Source of the DNA: Saprospiraceae bacterium
GTDB lineage: Bacteria; Bacteroidota; Bacteroidia; Chitinophagales; Saprospiraceae
Direction of reading: 5' to 3'
DNA length: 54,719 nt
NCBI GenBank assembly: GCA_020629515.1
Contig: JAHDDE010000024.1
Coordinates: 1 to 54,719 of the forward strand
The notes below the pieces were generated by a model. The model ran no database searches and was not told the origin of the DNA. It saw only the letters and a list, made by a program, of their open reading frames with translations. Position 1 is the stretch's first letter, and every line of letters starts with the position of its first letter. Of this stretch, positions 41,240 to 49,880 are shown piece by piece. Position numbers and translations under genes: made by a program.

Positions 41240-44200
41240 ATGACGATGAAAAACTATCATATCATTACCACCTTATGGGTCAGCATTTTACTATGGTCTT
41301 GTACGGCTAATAAACCTTGGATATCTCAACCAGCAAAAAATAATTCTCAGAATATTGCATTAAGCAACATAGACTATGAACTATATCTTGTAGGCAATAT
41401 AGGAGCTGCCTCTAACAATCTATCTCAAGTAGATATTGTAGAACTCATCAAATCACAATTGAAGAAAGATGGTATCAAGCGTTCTGTAGTATTTATGGGA
41501 AATTCTTTTAGTGAGAGTGGTATCCCAGATACTGAGACAGCTGAGTTCCAAAAAATTGATTTAGCGACTGAAAAATGCATAAAGTTGCTTAAAGATGTAA
41601 CAGATAAGGTGTACTTCATTCCTGGTGATGGAGAGTGGTATGACGGTCATGACTACACGGTCTCAGCATTACAACACGTAGAAGACTATATAGAAGATAA
41701 AGTAGGAGGCAAGAATGTATTCTCACCCTCAAATGGGTGTGGCGAACCACAAGTAGTTGAATTGACAGAAGACTTGATCTTATTACTAATGGACTCTCAA
41801 TGGATCCTGCAAGGGGATGATTCTGATGAGAGAAAACGATCAGGGTGTGAAATAGATAATGAACTTGAATTAGTCACCTATTTACAACAAGTACTAGCTA
41901 AAAACAAAAATAAGAATGTGATAATTACTGCACATCACCCTGTCTATTCTAATGGGAAAGCAGGGGGAAACTATGGGGTGGCAAGTCACTTATTGCCTTT
42001 GCCAGTATTGGGCAGTATCATTACTGGTGTAAAAAAAATAAGTGGAGGGAAAGAACGTTTTGGTCACCCCCAATATGAAGCTTATAGGGCTGCTATGAAT
42101 TTGACATTAAGCAATTTTGAAGGTGTCATACATGCTTCTGCTCATGATCAGAATTTACAGTATCACAATAAAAACCAAAACCATTTTGTAGTCGCTGGTA
42201 GTGGATCCGACATAGATTTTGTGAGGAAAGGTGGTACAGCGGATTTTGCTGCCATGAAGCAAGGTTTTGCTAAAATCACACATACCAAAGATCTTGAACT
42301 TTGGCTTGAATTCTATATTGCAGATGACATGAGCCCAACCAAGGCAAAGTCTGTTTACAAAAAACTACTTTACAAAAAGGAACCGATAGATTATTCTGAT
42401 AAAACAGTGTATAAAGATGCAGCGGACTATCCTAAGGAAGTAAAAGTGGCGGCGTCTACAACCTATGCTCAAGGAAAATTCGGCATGGGGCAGACCTATA
42501 GAGCGGAGTGGGGTACAGAAATTAATGCTCCAGTGCTGCTATTGGACGGATATGAAGGAGGTCTCAAACCTGTACAGCAAGGAGGAGGATTTCAGACTAA
42601 ATCATTACGTTTAGAAAATCCTGAGGGTAGGCAATGGGTGGTTAGAACTATTGACAAAGACGTTACCAAAGTGGTACCCCCAGCATTGCGAAATACTTTT
42701 GCTCAAAATTTGGTCCAGGATGGTATATCTGCTGCTCATCCATATGCTGCCTTTGCTATCCCGTTATTAGCGGAGGCAGCGAAAATATATCACGCAAACC
42801 CGAGATTTGTCTGGTTACCAAAGCAAAAATCTTTGGGAGATTACAACACGGACTTTGCGGACAGATTGTATCTCTTTGAGGAACGCCCTGGAGGTAATAT
42901 GCAAGGCCATCCTAACTATGGTGGAGCAAAAAAATCGATCAATACTCCAGAGTTAGTCGAGAAATTATTAAAAAATCATAAGCACACGGTAGATCAGCAG
43001 TATGTGCTCAGAGCACGATTATTTGATCTGCTCATAGGTGATTGGGATCGACATGATGACCAGTGGCGTTGGGGAGTATATGAGAGCGATCAATACGCTG
43101 ACCAGAAGATTTACCGAGCCATCCCGAGAGACAGAGATCAAGCTTTTTTCAAAAATGATGGTTTTATGAATTTCATTGCCAGTAGACCATTTTTTAGTCC
43201 ACAGCTCAGAAAATTTGATGAGAAGATAGATTATATCAATGGATTAGCTTTTAATGCCAGACATTTTGATAGACATTTTTTATCTCAATTAAATGAAGCA
43301 GACTTTATACGAATAGCTGAGGAGCTACAACGAAATGTAACGGATGACATTATTGAATCAGCCATTCGATCATGGCCTAAAGAGGTATTTGATAAAAGTG
43401 GATTAGAAATCATCAATAAGCTTAAGCAAAGAAGAACGGATCTCCTAACATATGCTCGTGAGTTTTATAAATTTCTGACTAAAGAGGTATCTGTCATAGG
43501 GACCTACGGTAAAAATAAATTTGAAATTGAGGCGCTCTCTGGCGATCAAATGAAGGTGAAAGTTTATCATATGGATGAAGGTCAAAATCATCTTATCTGG
43601 TCAAGAATTATAAATGGAAAAGACTGCGAAGAGCTGAGACTTTTTGGTTTGAAAAAATCTGATCAATTTATATTCACTGGCCAACATGAGTCCTCTATTA
43701 TGGTGAGAATAGTGGGAGGAAGTGGAGAGGATGAAGTGATCAATAATTCTACGATAAAAGTCATCGCTTATGACAGGCCTGAAGGAATGGCCTTGAAAGG
43801 TTCTAACATAATATCAAAATTGAAGGACCAAAAGAGTGTCAATAGCTTTGATAGAAAGGACTGGAAAATGGATAGATCAATTCATTTTCCAATGTTGACT
43901 TTTTATACTGATGAAGGAATAGGATTAAGCTATAATATTTGGTGGCAAAAAAATGGATTTAGGAAAAATCCTTACAAGTCCAATCATAGTCTGAACTTAG
44001 GTTATTTCTGGGCTAATTCTGCCATTGTGGCTAAATATATGGGCATTTGGCCTGATGCACTTGGGCCATCTTGGGATATGCAGGTAGATGCGTCCGTTTC
44101 TGGACCTACTTTTACACAATTTTTCTATGGATTGGGCAATGACTATATCAACTTTGAAGAATTGTTACCTGATATAGAAGGTGCGGGCACTCGAAATTTT

Positions 44201-44950
44201 CATATTGTAAGAGGTACACATTTCGATTTTAACCCAAAAGCAGTCAAAGATTTTGGAAATAACAGATCGCTAAGTATCAACCCATCTATAGAGTTTTATA
44301 ATATGGATGATGAGCTAAATGATCTTACCGAACAAAGATTCATTTTCTTGGATGAGGCAGGTAGATCGAGCATAGACTTTGAAAGTAAACTATACACGAG
44401 TATAGGTTTAGCATATGGGAGTAATCGTGTGAATAGCCCAACCCTTCCGACGAGAGGGTATAGTTTTACTATCGGTGCAGATTTCAAACAAAGTTTATCC
44501 AATTCGGAATTCACAAATTTGACGTTTTCGTCCAGTGTCGCGGCATATATTCCTTTCTCTCCAACTCATCAAGTCGTCTTGGCAACTCATTTGGGGGGAA
44601 GTTATACATTAGGAGAGTATGAGTTTTTTCATGCTAATTATTTAGCAAGCCCCACTCGTTTGAGAGGGTATCGCACTAATCGTTTTGCTGGGGATGGTGT
44701 GGTCTTTCATGCCACAGATCTTCGCATCAAGCTCTTACAGGGTAATGGTGGACTTCGGTCTGGTCTTGGAATTTTTGGATCTTTTGATTACGGGAGAGCA
44801 TTTTTAGAGGATGAAAGTATCAATGATTGGCATACCAGTGTAGGTGGTGGGATATATCTCACTCCTTTGAATATGTTAGGCTTCAAAATCGGTTATTATG
44901 TAGGTGGGGATGACACGCAATTATCAATAGGAGGAGCTCTGTCATTTTAA
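41240..44950 (+). CDS. Three-part outer-membrane lipoprotein: degenerate metallophosphoesterase, kinase-like middle, Omp85/BamA-type barrel
   Basis: This protein has 1236 residues from the ATG at 41240 (41246 is an alternative); both starts precede the lipoprotein signal TLWVSILLWSC. Residues about 45-400 follow the calcineurin-like phosphoesterase fold of a Bacteroidota family, but the metal ligands are replaced: N53 in VGNIG, N88 in FMGNSFSESG, D130-G131-E132 in IPGDGEWYDG and A301-HDQ in SAHDQNLQY; only H232-H233 (AHHPVYSNG) remain. Residues about 430-760 carry GGGFQTKSLRL, VVRTIDKD, IGDWDRHDDQW (D603) and IPRDRDQAFF (D631, D633). The C-terminal 420 residues form a barrel with RLRGYRTNRFAGD and final strand LSIGGALSF, typical of BamA/TamA. 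It heads a tight six-gene run. Confidence 0.85.
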   Translation: MTMKNYHIITTLWVSILLWSCTANKPWISQPAKNNSQNIALSNIDYELYLVGNIGAASNNLSQVDIVELIKSQLKKDGIKRSVVFMGNSFSESGIPDTETAEFQKIDLATEKCIKLLKDVTDKVYFIPGDGEWYDGHDYTVSALQHVEDYIEDKVGGKNVFSPSNGCGEPQVVELTEDLILLLMDSQWILQGDDSDERKRSGCEIDNELELVTYLQQVLAKNKNKNVIITAHHPVYSNGKAGGNYGVASHLLPLPVLGSIITGVKKISGGKERFGHPQYEAYRAAMNLTLSNFEGVIHASAHDQNLQYHNKNQNHFVVAGSGSDIDFVRKGGTADFAAMKQGFAKITHTKDLELWLEFYIADDMSPTKAKSVYKKLLYKKEPIDYSDKTVYKDAADYPKEVKVAASTTYAQGKFGMGQTYRAEWGTEINAPVLLLDGYEGGLKPVQQGGGFQTKSLRLENPEGRQWVVRTIDKDVTKVVPPALRNTFAQNLVQDGISAAHPYAAFAIPLLAEAAKIYHANPRFVWLPKQKSLGDYNTDFADRLYLFEERPGGNMQGHPNYGGAKKSINTPELVEKLLKNHKHTVDQQYVLRARLFDLLIGDWDRHDDQWRWGVYESDQYADQKIYRAIPRDRDQAFFKNDGFMNFIASRPFFSPQLRKFDEKIDYINGLAFNARHFDRHFLSQLNEADFIRIAEELQRNVTDDIIESAIRSWPKEVFDKSGLEIINKLKQRRTDLLTYAREFYKFLTKEVSVIGTYGKNKFEIEALSGDQMKVKVYHMDEGQNHLIWSRIINGKDCEELRLFGLKKSDQFIFTGQHESSIMVRIVGGSGEDEVINNSTIKVIAYDRPEGMALKGSNIISKLKDQKSVNSFDRKDWKMDRSIHFPMLTFYTDEGIGLSYNIWWQKNGFRKNPYKSNHSLNLGYFWANSAIVAKYMGIWPDALGPSWDMQVDASVSGPTFTQFFYGLGNDYINFEELLPDIEGAGTRNFHIVRGTHFDFNPKAVKDFGNNRSLSINPSIEFYNMDDELNDLTEQRFIFLDEAGRSSIDFESKLYTSIGLAYGSNRVNSPTLPTRGYSFTIGADFKQSLSNSEFTNLTFSSSVAAYIPFSPTHQVVLATHLGGSYTLGEYEFFHANYLASPTRLRGYRTNRFAGDGVVFHATDLRIKLLQGNGGLRSGLGIFGSFDYGRAFLEDESINDWHTSVGGGIYLTPLNMLGFKIGYYVGGDDTQLSIGGALSF

Positions 44951-44966
44951 TAAATAGAAATTGAAA

Positions 44967-45608
44967 ATGGACGAAAAGAAATTAGAGAAGAGAAAGCAAA
45001 AAGCCATAGATGAGGCACTTATGGATCATCTGGGCGTCGACAAGGAAGCACTCAAAAAACTCAAAAAAAAGCTGAGCAAAGTTGAGTCCTATCCCGAAAG
45101 AGGTGTTGAGACATGGTTTAGACTAACCTCAAAAAATCTCTACACCAGACTACAGATCGTGGATACCAAAGCCAATATTCTTATAACTGCTAACGCCATC
45201 ATCATTTCAGTAGTCTTAGGATCATTATACTCTAGATTGGACGAAGATCCTCATCTGATCTATGCTGTTGGAGGATTGATCTTAACAAATGTATTTTCTA
45301 TCACATTCGCTATTTTGGCCACTTTGCCGGAAGCATGGAAAAAAGGAATGGGTAGTAAAGATTTGAAAAGCGTGGATCTTTTAACTTTTGAGGATTTTAG
45401 CGAAATGAATAGAAATGACTATCAAGAAGCGGTGATGACTACCATAAAAAATGGAACTACCTTGTATCCAAGTATAATAACAGATATTCATGGTTTAGGC
45501 ATCAAATTGGCACGTAAGTATCGGCTTATTAGGACTTCATACCTCATTTTTCTAATTGGAATTATTATTTCTGTGCTTCTCTTTGGAGTATGTCATGCAT
45601 TGTTTTGA
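44967..45608 (+). CDS. Pycsar-effector-like membrane protein (PycTM/DUF5706)
   Basis: This 213-residue inner-membrane protein starts at the ATG at 44967, 16 bp after the Omp85-type gene; an in-frame TTG at 44961 is less likely. A charged, coiled N-terminus (about 1-60) leads to RLQIVDTKANILITANAIII, the hallmark of the PycTM/DUF5706 family, a first helix pair (ISVVLGSL, LILTNVFSITFAILATLP), a cytosolic loop (FEDFSEMNRNDYQEAV, then a YPSIITDIHGLG-like segment) and a last helix (SYLIFLIGIIISVLLFGV). In Pycsar anti-phage systems this domain is the membrane-disrupting effector activated by cyclic CMP or UMP. No pyrimidine cyclase is present here, so it is an orphan with a possible housekeeping role. 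Confidence 0.8.
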   Translation: MDEKKLEKRKQKAIDEALMDHLGVDKEALKKLKKKLSKVESYPERGVETWFRLTSKNLYTRLQIVDTKANILITANAIIISVVLGSLYSRLDEDPHLIYAVGGLILTNVFSITFAILATLPEAWKKGMGSKDLKSVDLLTFEDFSEMNRNDYQEAVMTTIKNGTTLYPSIITDIHGLGIKLARKYRLIRTSYLIFLIGIIISVLLFGVCHALF

Positions 45609-45620
45609 TCACACATTATT

Positions 45621-46280
45621 ATGAATATGAATATCAGAGTTTTTGGTTGGTTGGGATTGCTCGGTTCCATAATGGTTGGCATTGGTGAGTTCTTGGTGCA
45701 TTTTAATCCCGAGGGTTTTAATAGTGAATTACCTTTTGGATATTTCTTGGGTATTGATCCCAGCCGATTTACAGTAGGCCAATATTTGATGGTGCCTTTT
45801 ATCTCCTTTTATATTTTTGGGTATTGGCATCTGTATTTGGCATTAAGATCTGGATCAGAAAAATTGGGGAGAGCTGTTTTGACATTAGGGATCTTCGCCT
45901 TCGTCATAGGTGGTGTATGGGTAGGCTCAAGGGCCCATTTAGGTATTACTATACAGGCTCTGAACGAATTTGATGTCCCAGAATTACAACAAAAAATTAT
46001 TGCTTCATATGATTTACATATGGAAAATCTGGTGCAGATACTTCGGGTAGTTGTACTATTGATATCAGTATTTTTTGTGTGGGCTATATTGAAGGGAGGT
46101 ACGATGTATCCAAAATGGATGGCATTATTCAATCCAATTTTACTTTTAATTACTGTATTTGCACTTTTCTTTTTAGTAAGACCTATCGGCCAATATCTTG
46201 CGCCGACAGCCATGAATGTAGCTCATTTTGGCTTGTTTTCGGCTTCTCTTTTTGCACTAAATAAACAGAACATAAATTAA
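45621..46280 (+). CDS. Multi-pass membrane protein of unknown function
   Basis: This 219-residue protein has about six hydrophobic helices and no recognised family. Notable conserved-looking segments are WLGLLGSIMVGIGEFLVHFN, DPSRFTVGQYLMVPFISFYI, FGYWHLYLALRSGS and the polar-lined helix GGVWVGSRAHLGITIQAL. The embedded Glu, His and Arg residues inside helices suggest ligand or proton handling. It lies 12 bp after the PycTM gene and 6 bp before the FG-GAP gene, so it is almost certainly co-transcribed with both. Its function is unknown. Confidence 0.75.
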   Translation: MNMNIRVFGWLGLLGSIMVGIGEFLVHFNPEGFNSELPFGYFLGIDPSRFTVGQYLMVPFISFYIFGYWHLYLALRSGSEKLGRAVLTLGIFAFVIGGVWVGSRAHLGITIQALNEFDVPELQQKIIASYDLHMENLVQILRVVVLLISVFFVWAILKGGTMYPKWMALFNPILLLITVFALFFLVRPIGQYLAPTAMNVAHFGLFSASLFALNKQNIN

Positions 46281-46286
46281 TATAAC

Positions 46287-47975
46287 ATGAAAAAAGCACT
46301 TCTTATCCTGCTTGCACTTATAGTGTTGATAATAGTTGGCGCCCTATTCTTTTTAAAATCTGATTCTCAAAATCCCTATGAAAGAGTTGAATGGGGACGG
46401 TTCAGTGGAGAGTGCGAAACTGGCAAAATGCCGGATAGGGATTTTGGTAAAGACATGACGAAATGTGACTATACAGTGCCAGATTCTGAAATACCGACAT
46501 TTACTAAAATCAGTTTTCCTTTTACCAATAAATTTGATAATACTAAATCGCTTCCGTTGATGGCGGCAGCTATGATAGATTTGGATAATGATGGAGTAGA
46601 TGAGGTATTTGTAAGCGGTGGGGTAACCCAACAGGATGCAATTTTTAAATACACAAAAAATGGGTTTGAGGATATATCTGAATCGGTTAATCTACCTCAA
46701 AAACAATTAGGAAAAACAACTTTTGGAGCATCTTCATTTGATATGGACAAAGACGGCTACACTGACTTGATGGTGACAGGAGATTATGGATTGATGTGGT
46801 ATCGAAATACGGGAGATGGTTTTGAAAGTAGACAAATAGATGTACCACTTAACGATAAGTCATCAGCCGCCACAACAACTATTGGAGACTTTAATAAGGA
46901 TGGCCACGCCGATATTTTTCTTAGTACTTATATTCATTTAGACAAGATGGAAGGTCAGACGATCTTCAAAGATTTGAATTATGGGTCATCGAGTTTGTTA
47001 TTACAAAATAATGGGGACAATACTTTTACTGATGTGACAGGTGCTATAGGATTGGGTTATGTGCATAACACCTTTCAGGCCATTTTTGTAGATATTGATA
47101 ATGATAGTTGGTTGGATTTGGTAGTAGCTTATGATACTGGAGAGGCGCGAACTTATAGAAATATTGAGGGTAAACAGTTTGAGATGAAGCCTAATCCATT
47201 AACTGGCAAATATGCGTATCCAATGGGCATCGCTGTAGGAGATTATAATAATGATAATCTGGTTGACTTCTTTTTTTCAAATACGGGTAGTTCAGTACCA
47301 TTATTTTTAGCAAGAGGTGATTTAGAGGAACAAGATGTTTTTAATGAAAAATGGATATTATTTAAAAATGAAGGTGATTTTAGGTTCACTGATGTAGCGG
47401 AGGAGACTAAAGTGGCTGATTTCGAGTTTTCTTGGGGAGCTATTTTTGAAGATTTTAATCTTGATGGTAGACAGGATTTAGTAGTTGCCGAAAACTATGT
47501 AGATTTTCCACCACATAAGTTGTTTAAATTGCCTTGTCGCTTTTTATTGCAGCGCCCCAATGGTACTTTTGCAGCTGTAGAAGATCAGGCTGGAGTAATT
47601 AATAAAAACTATGGCATAACACCTTTATCTTCCGATTTCAATAAAGATGGCTATCCCGATTTGCTGTATTCTAATCTTGATGGTAAAGTTGAAGCGTTCA
47701 TCAATAATGGAGGTAATCAGGACTTCATTGCATTTCGGTTTCCTGAAACTGCAGAATTTGTGGGTAGTCATATCACCTTGAATCATAAGGATGGACGCCT
47801 CCAGTCAGACGTATACGTAATTGGAGAGGGCTTGGGTAGCGATCAAACTTCCACCGTGACTTTTGGTTTGGGACAAGGAAATAAACCTGAATTGGCTCAA
47901 ATTATTCTTCCTTCAGGCGAGATACTTAAAATGGATCAACCTGACATTAATCAAGTTCACCTTGTGAAAAAATAA
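46287..47975 (+). CDS. FG-GAP/VCBS repeat protein with ASPIC/UnbV domain (CRTAC1-like)
   Basis: This 562-residue protein has an N-terminal membrane anchor or signal (KALLILLALIVLIIVGALFF). At least seven FG-GAP-like beta-propeller blades follow, each with a calcium-loop pattern: DLDNDGVDEVFV, DMDKDGYTDLMV, DFNKDGHADIFL, DIDNDSWLDLVV, DYNNDNLVDFFF, DFNLDGRQDLVV and DFNKDGYPDLLY. The last 75 residues match the ASPIC/UnbV module (GSHITLNHKDGRLQSDVYV, TFGLGQGNK, LPSGEILKM). It is probably a surface or periplasmic seven-blade propeller for protein or glycan binding. It sits within the six-gene run, 6 bp after one neighbour and 4 bp before the next. Confidence 0.88.
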   Translation: MKKALLILLALIVLIIVGALFFLKSDSQNPYERVEWGRFSGECETGKMPDRDFGKDMTKCDYTVPDSEIPTFTKISFPFTNKFDNTKSLPLMAAAMIDLDNDGVDEVFVSGGVTQQDAIFKYTKNGFEDISESVNLPQKQLGKTTFGASSFDMDKDGYTDLMVTGDYGLMWYRNTGDGFESRQIDVPLNDKSSAATTTIGDFNKDGHADIFLSTYIHLDKMEGQTIFKDLNYGSSSLLLQNNGDNTFTDVTGAIGLGYVHNTFQAIFVDIDNDSWLDLVVAYDTGEARTYRNIEGKQFEMKPNPLTGKYAYPMGIAVGDYNNDNLVDFFFSNTGSSVPLFLARGDLEEQDVFNEKWILFKNEGDFRFTDVAEETKVADFEFSWGAIFEDFNLDGRQDLVVAENYVDFPPHKLFKLPCRFLLQRPNGTFAAVEDQAGVINKNYGITPLSSDFNKDGYPDLLYSNLDGKVEAFINNGGNQDFIAFRFPETAEFVGSHITLNHKDGRLQSDVYVIGEGLGSDQTSTVTFGLGQGNKPELAQIILPSGEILKMDQPDINQVHLVKK

Positions 47976-47979
47976 TTGC

Positions 47980-48558
47980 ATGGACGAACTATTTGAGACA
48001 TGTGGATATTTAGCCAGTTTTTTAGGGACATTTATTGAAGGTGAAATATTATTGTTGACCTCAGTATTGAGTTCTAAGTTGGGTTATTTCAATTATTTCG
48101 GTGGATTAACAGCGGCCTTCATGGGTGCATTTTTGAAGGATTCTATCAAGTTTATGTTAGTTAAAAAATATGGGAGCAAACTCTTGAAACACAAACCCAA
48201 ACTCCAAGCTAAATTGGATAGCACTTCAATGTGGTTTGAAAAACGACCATTTTTTTATATGACCTTTTACAGATTGATGTATGGATTTGGTACACCTATT
48301 TTGATGTTGTCAGGATTGAAAGCTATCCCTTATGCGAGATTTGCTTTTCATAGTGCTATTGCGGTATTGATATGGATTGCATTGATTGGGGGATTTGGTT
48401 ATTTCTGCGCCGAAATTATGGTTGAGAATTTGAATTTTCTCAAAGATAATGCAGTAGAAGTGATAGGAATATTATCTGTTATAGGGCTTCTTTATTGGTT
48501 GATAATCAAGAGACCACATGAAAAATATTGTTTTAAACCAATTGAGAATGATGAATAA
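47980..48558 (+). CDS. DedA-family membrane protein
   Basis: This 192-residue inner-membrane protein of the DedA/SNARE-associated (VTT) superfamily has the N-terminal re-entrant segment SFLGTFIEGEILLLTSVLSS, with the conserved Glu, followed by GGLTAAFMGAFLKDS. Then comes the second hallmark FYRLMYGFGTPILMLSGLKAIPYARF, seen as RLMYGFGTPILMLSG. DedA proteins take part in lipid-carrier or phospholipid flipping and membrane homeostasis. The gene starts 4 bp after the FG-GAP gene and overlaps the following one by 11 bp. Confidence 0.88.
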   Translation: MDELFETCGYLASFLGTFIEGEILLLTSVLSSKLGYFNYFGGLTAAFMGAFLKDSIKFMLVKKYGSKLLKHKPKLQAKLDSTSMWFEKRPFFYMTFYRLMYGFGTPILMLSGLKAIPYARFAFHSAIAVLIWIALIGGFGYFCAEIMVENLNFLKDNAVEVIGILSVIGLLYWLIIKRPHEKYCFKPIENDE

Positions 48559-48940
48559 AAAGTCTATCCATTGGCTTATTTATCTATCTATTTGGATTGC
48601 CGCTTTGATAGGATTAAGTGGTACGTTGCCATTGTTGAAAAATGAATTGATTAATGGGAATATCTGTCCAAGAATTTTAAGTGTTCCAGCTTGTTATATC
48701 ATTTTTTCCAGTATCATACTCATTATTATTTCTCATTCTCAACTATTTAGTGACCGAAATAGATTATACTATTTAGGTGTTTTTGTAGCTCTTTCTATAG
48801 CCACTTTTGGTTCTGTCGGTAATCTCTTGGGATATGTAGAATGCCCACAAACCGAAGGTGGAATACCTATGTGTTATTTATCTTTTTTACTTTTTTTCAG
48901 CCTATTAAGTTTGAAACTCATAGAAAATCAATTGAAATGA
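48548..48940 (+). CDS. Small four-cysteine membrane protein
   Basis: This is a 130-residue protein from the ATG at 48548, which overlaps the DedA gene by 11 bp; an earlier ATG at 48518 would overlap by 41 bp. It has four hydrophobic helices and two matching cysteine pairs: CPRILSVPACY after helix 1 and CPQTEGGIPMCY before helix 4 (CP-x5/6-P-x-CY). The repeat suggests an internal duplication. Paired cysteines at the membrane edge suggest disulfide exchange or quinone-linked oxidation, but there is no VKOR or DsbB signature that I can confirm. It is the last gene of the six-gene run. Confidence 0.72.
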   Translation: MMNKKSIHWLIYLSIWIAALIGLSGTLPLLKNELINGNICPRILSVPACYIIFSSIILIIISHSQLFSDRNRLYYLGVFVALSIATFGSVGNLLGYVECPQTEGGIPMCYLSFLLFFSLLSLKLIENQLK

Positions 48941-48957
48941 TTTCGATATCATTTTTC
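48935..48957 (+). terminator. Possible terminator at the end of the six-gene run
   Basis: AAATGAT (48935-48941) and ATCATTT (48948-48954) form a 7-bp stem with a 6-base loop followed by TTTCTT. The hairpin overlaps the stop codon of the four-cysteine gene. It is AT-rich and only moderately convincing. Confidence 0.4.
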
Positions 48958-48971
48958 TTGTAAAAGATGGA

Positions 48972-49757
48972 TTAATAGTCCGAATATGGTGTGGGATAAA
49001 GTAGAAAGATATCTATATGTGAGATGTTGTTTTTATACTTATCCATGGAGATTAATTCTTTCCACTCTGGAGAATCGACGAAGTTTTTCCAGTTCTGATC
49101 TCTCGATTCGCTATTGGCATGTGTGGTCATGTACATCAGATTGGGCATTTTGGATCCGGATATAACCTCACCATAAAAAACGGCATTAAATCCAAGCCTA
49201 TCAAAAAGTATGATTTCTCCACCTGCATTAAACATATCTACTTTATTGCGGTAGATAGCCTCTGTACTGGACTCATAACTGCGCAGTTCGTAAATCCTAT
49301 CTTCTCGAGGGCCGTCTAATTTTGGTGTCGTCATAACTGGCATATCAGAGAATGCTCTCAGTAATGTAGAACTCATTCGATTGTATGGTGCCTCATCGTA
49401 TGCAGCATTGATATAATCAGTTCCATCGACTAAATAAGTACTATCGATAAGCAAAGCATCCTCTACGTGGATCATCTCTTCTATAGATCCATACGGTATG
49501 AGTAAGTATGTCTTTAAGATAGAATCCTTCTCGGACATTCTATTCTTAAAAACACCAACATGTTCTATTCCTTTTCTTTTCAAAGCCGGGAGCAAAGCAT
49601 TTTCGAGATATTGATCTGTTTGCTCCATCTGATGTAAAGAATTAAAAGTGTACTCTTTGATCTGATAAAATTCTCGACCAATTGGTTGATCATTCTGCAC
49701 GGTGCAAGCGGATAAGGCGATCACGATTAAGAATAATAGATTTTTCATACGAGGCAC
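48972..49757 (-). CDS. NIPSNAP-domain lipoprotein
   Basis: This 261-residue lipoprotein has signal MPRMKNLLFLIVIALSACT and lipobox LSAC; the internal ATG at 49748 is an alternative start. Two ferredoxin-like halves are seen. The C-terminal half (about 155-261) is a clear NIPSNAP domain (IYELRSYES, GEIILFDRLGFNAVFYGEV, LMYMTTHANSESRDQNW, seen as YMTTHANSES). The N-terminal half (about 28-130) looks like a diverged copy (FYQIKEYTFNSL). Its function is unknown. It is tail-to-tail with the six-gene run, and its upstream region faces the sugar-oxidation locus. Confidence 0.87.
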   Translation of the reverse strand: MPRMKNLLFLIVIALSACTVQNDQPIGREFYQIKEYTFNSLHQMEQTDQYLENALLPALKRKGIEHVGVFKNRMSEKDSILKTYLLIPYGSIEEMIHVEDALLIDSTYLVDGTDYINAAYDEAPYNRMSSTLLRAFSDMPVMTTPKLDGPREDRIYELRSYESSTEAIYRNKVDMFNAGGEIILFDRLGFNAVFYGEVISGSKMPNLMYMTTHANSESRDQNWKNFVDSPEWKELISMDKYKNNISHIDIFLLYPTPYSDY

Positions 49758-49880
49758 ATTTTCTTTACAATTTACATTGCTACTTCTGAAATCCTTACAT
49801 GGTTAAGGCTTAATAATTGAATTCCTTATAGTACGGAATGCATTTTTATTATTTTGAGTGAATAACAAAACTTCTAAACA

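Noticed and set aside
44967-45608. A complete Pycsar anti-phage system
   Set aside because: Only the effector-like membrane protein is present; no pyrimidine cyclase gene is found anywhere in the window.
45809-46213. 134-codon minus-strand open frame inside the unknown membrane protein gene
   Set aside because: It is antisense to a gene within a tight operon, with a low-complexity composition and no domain.
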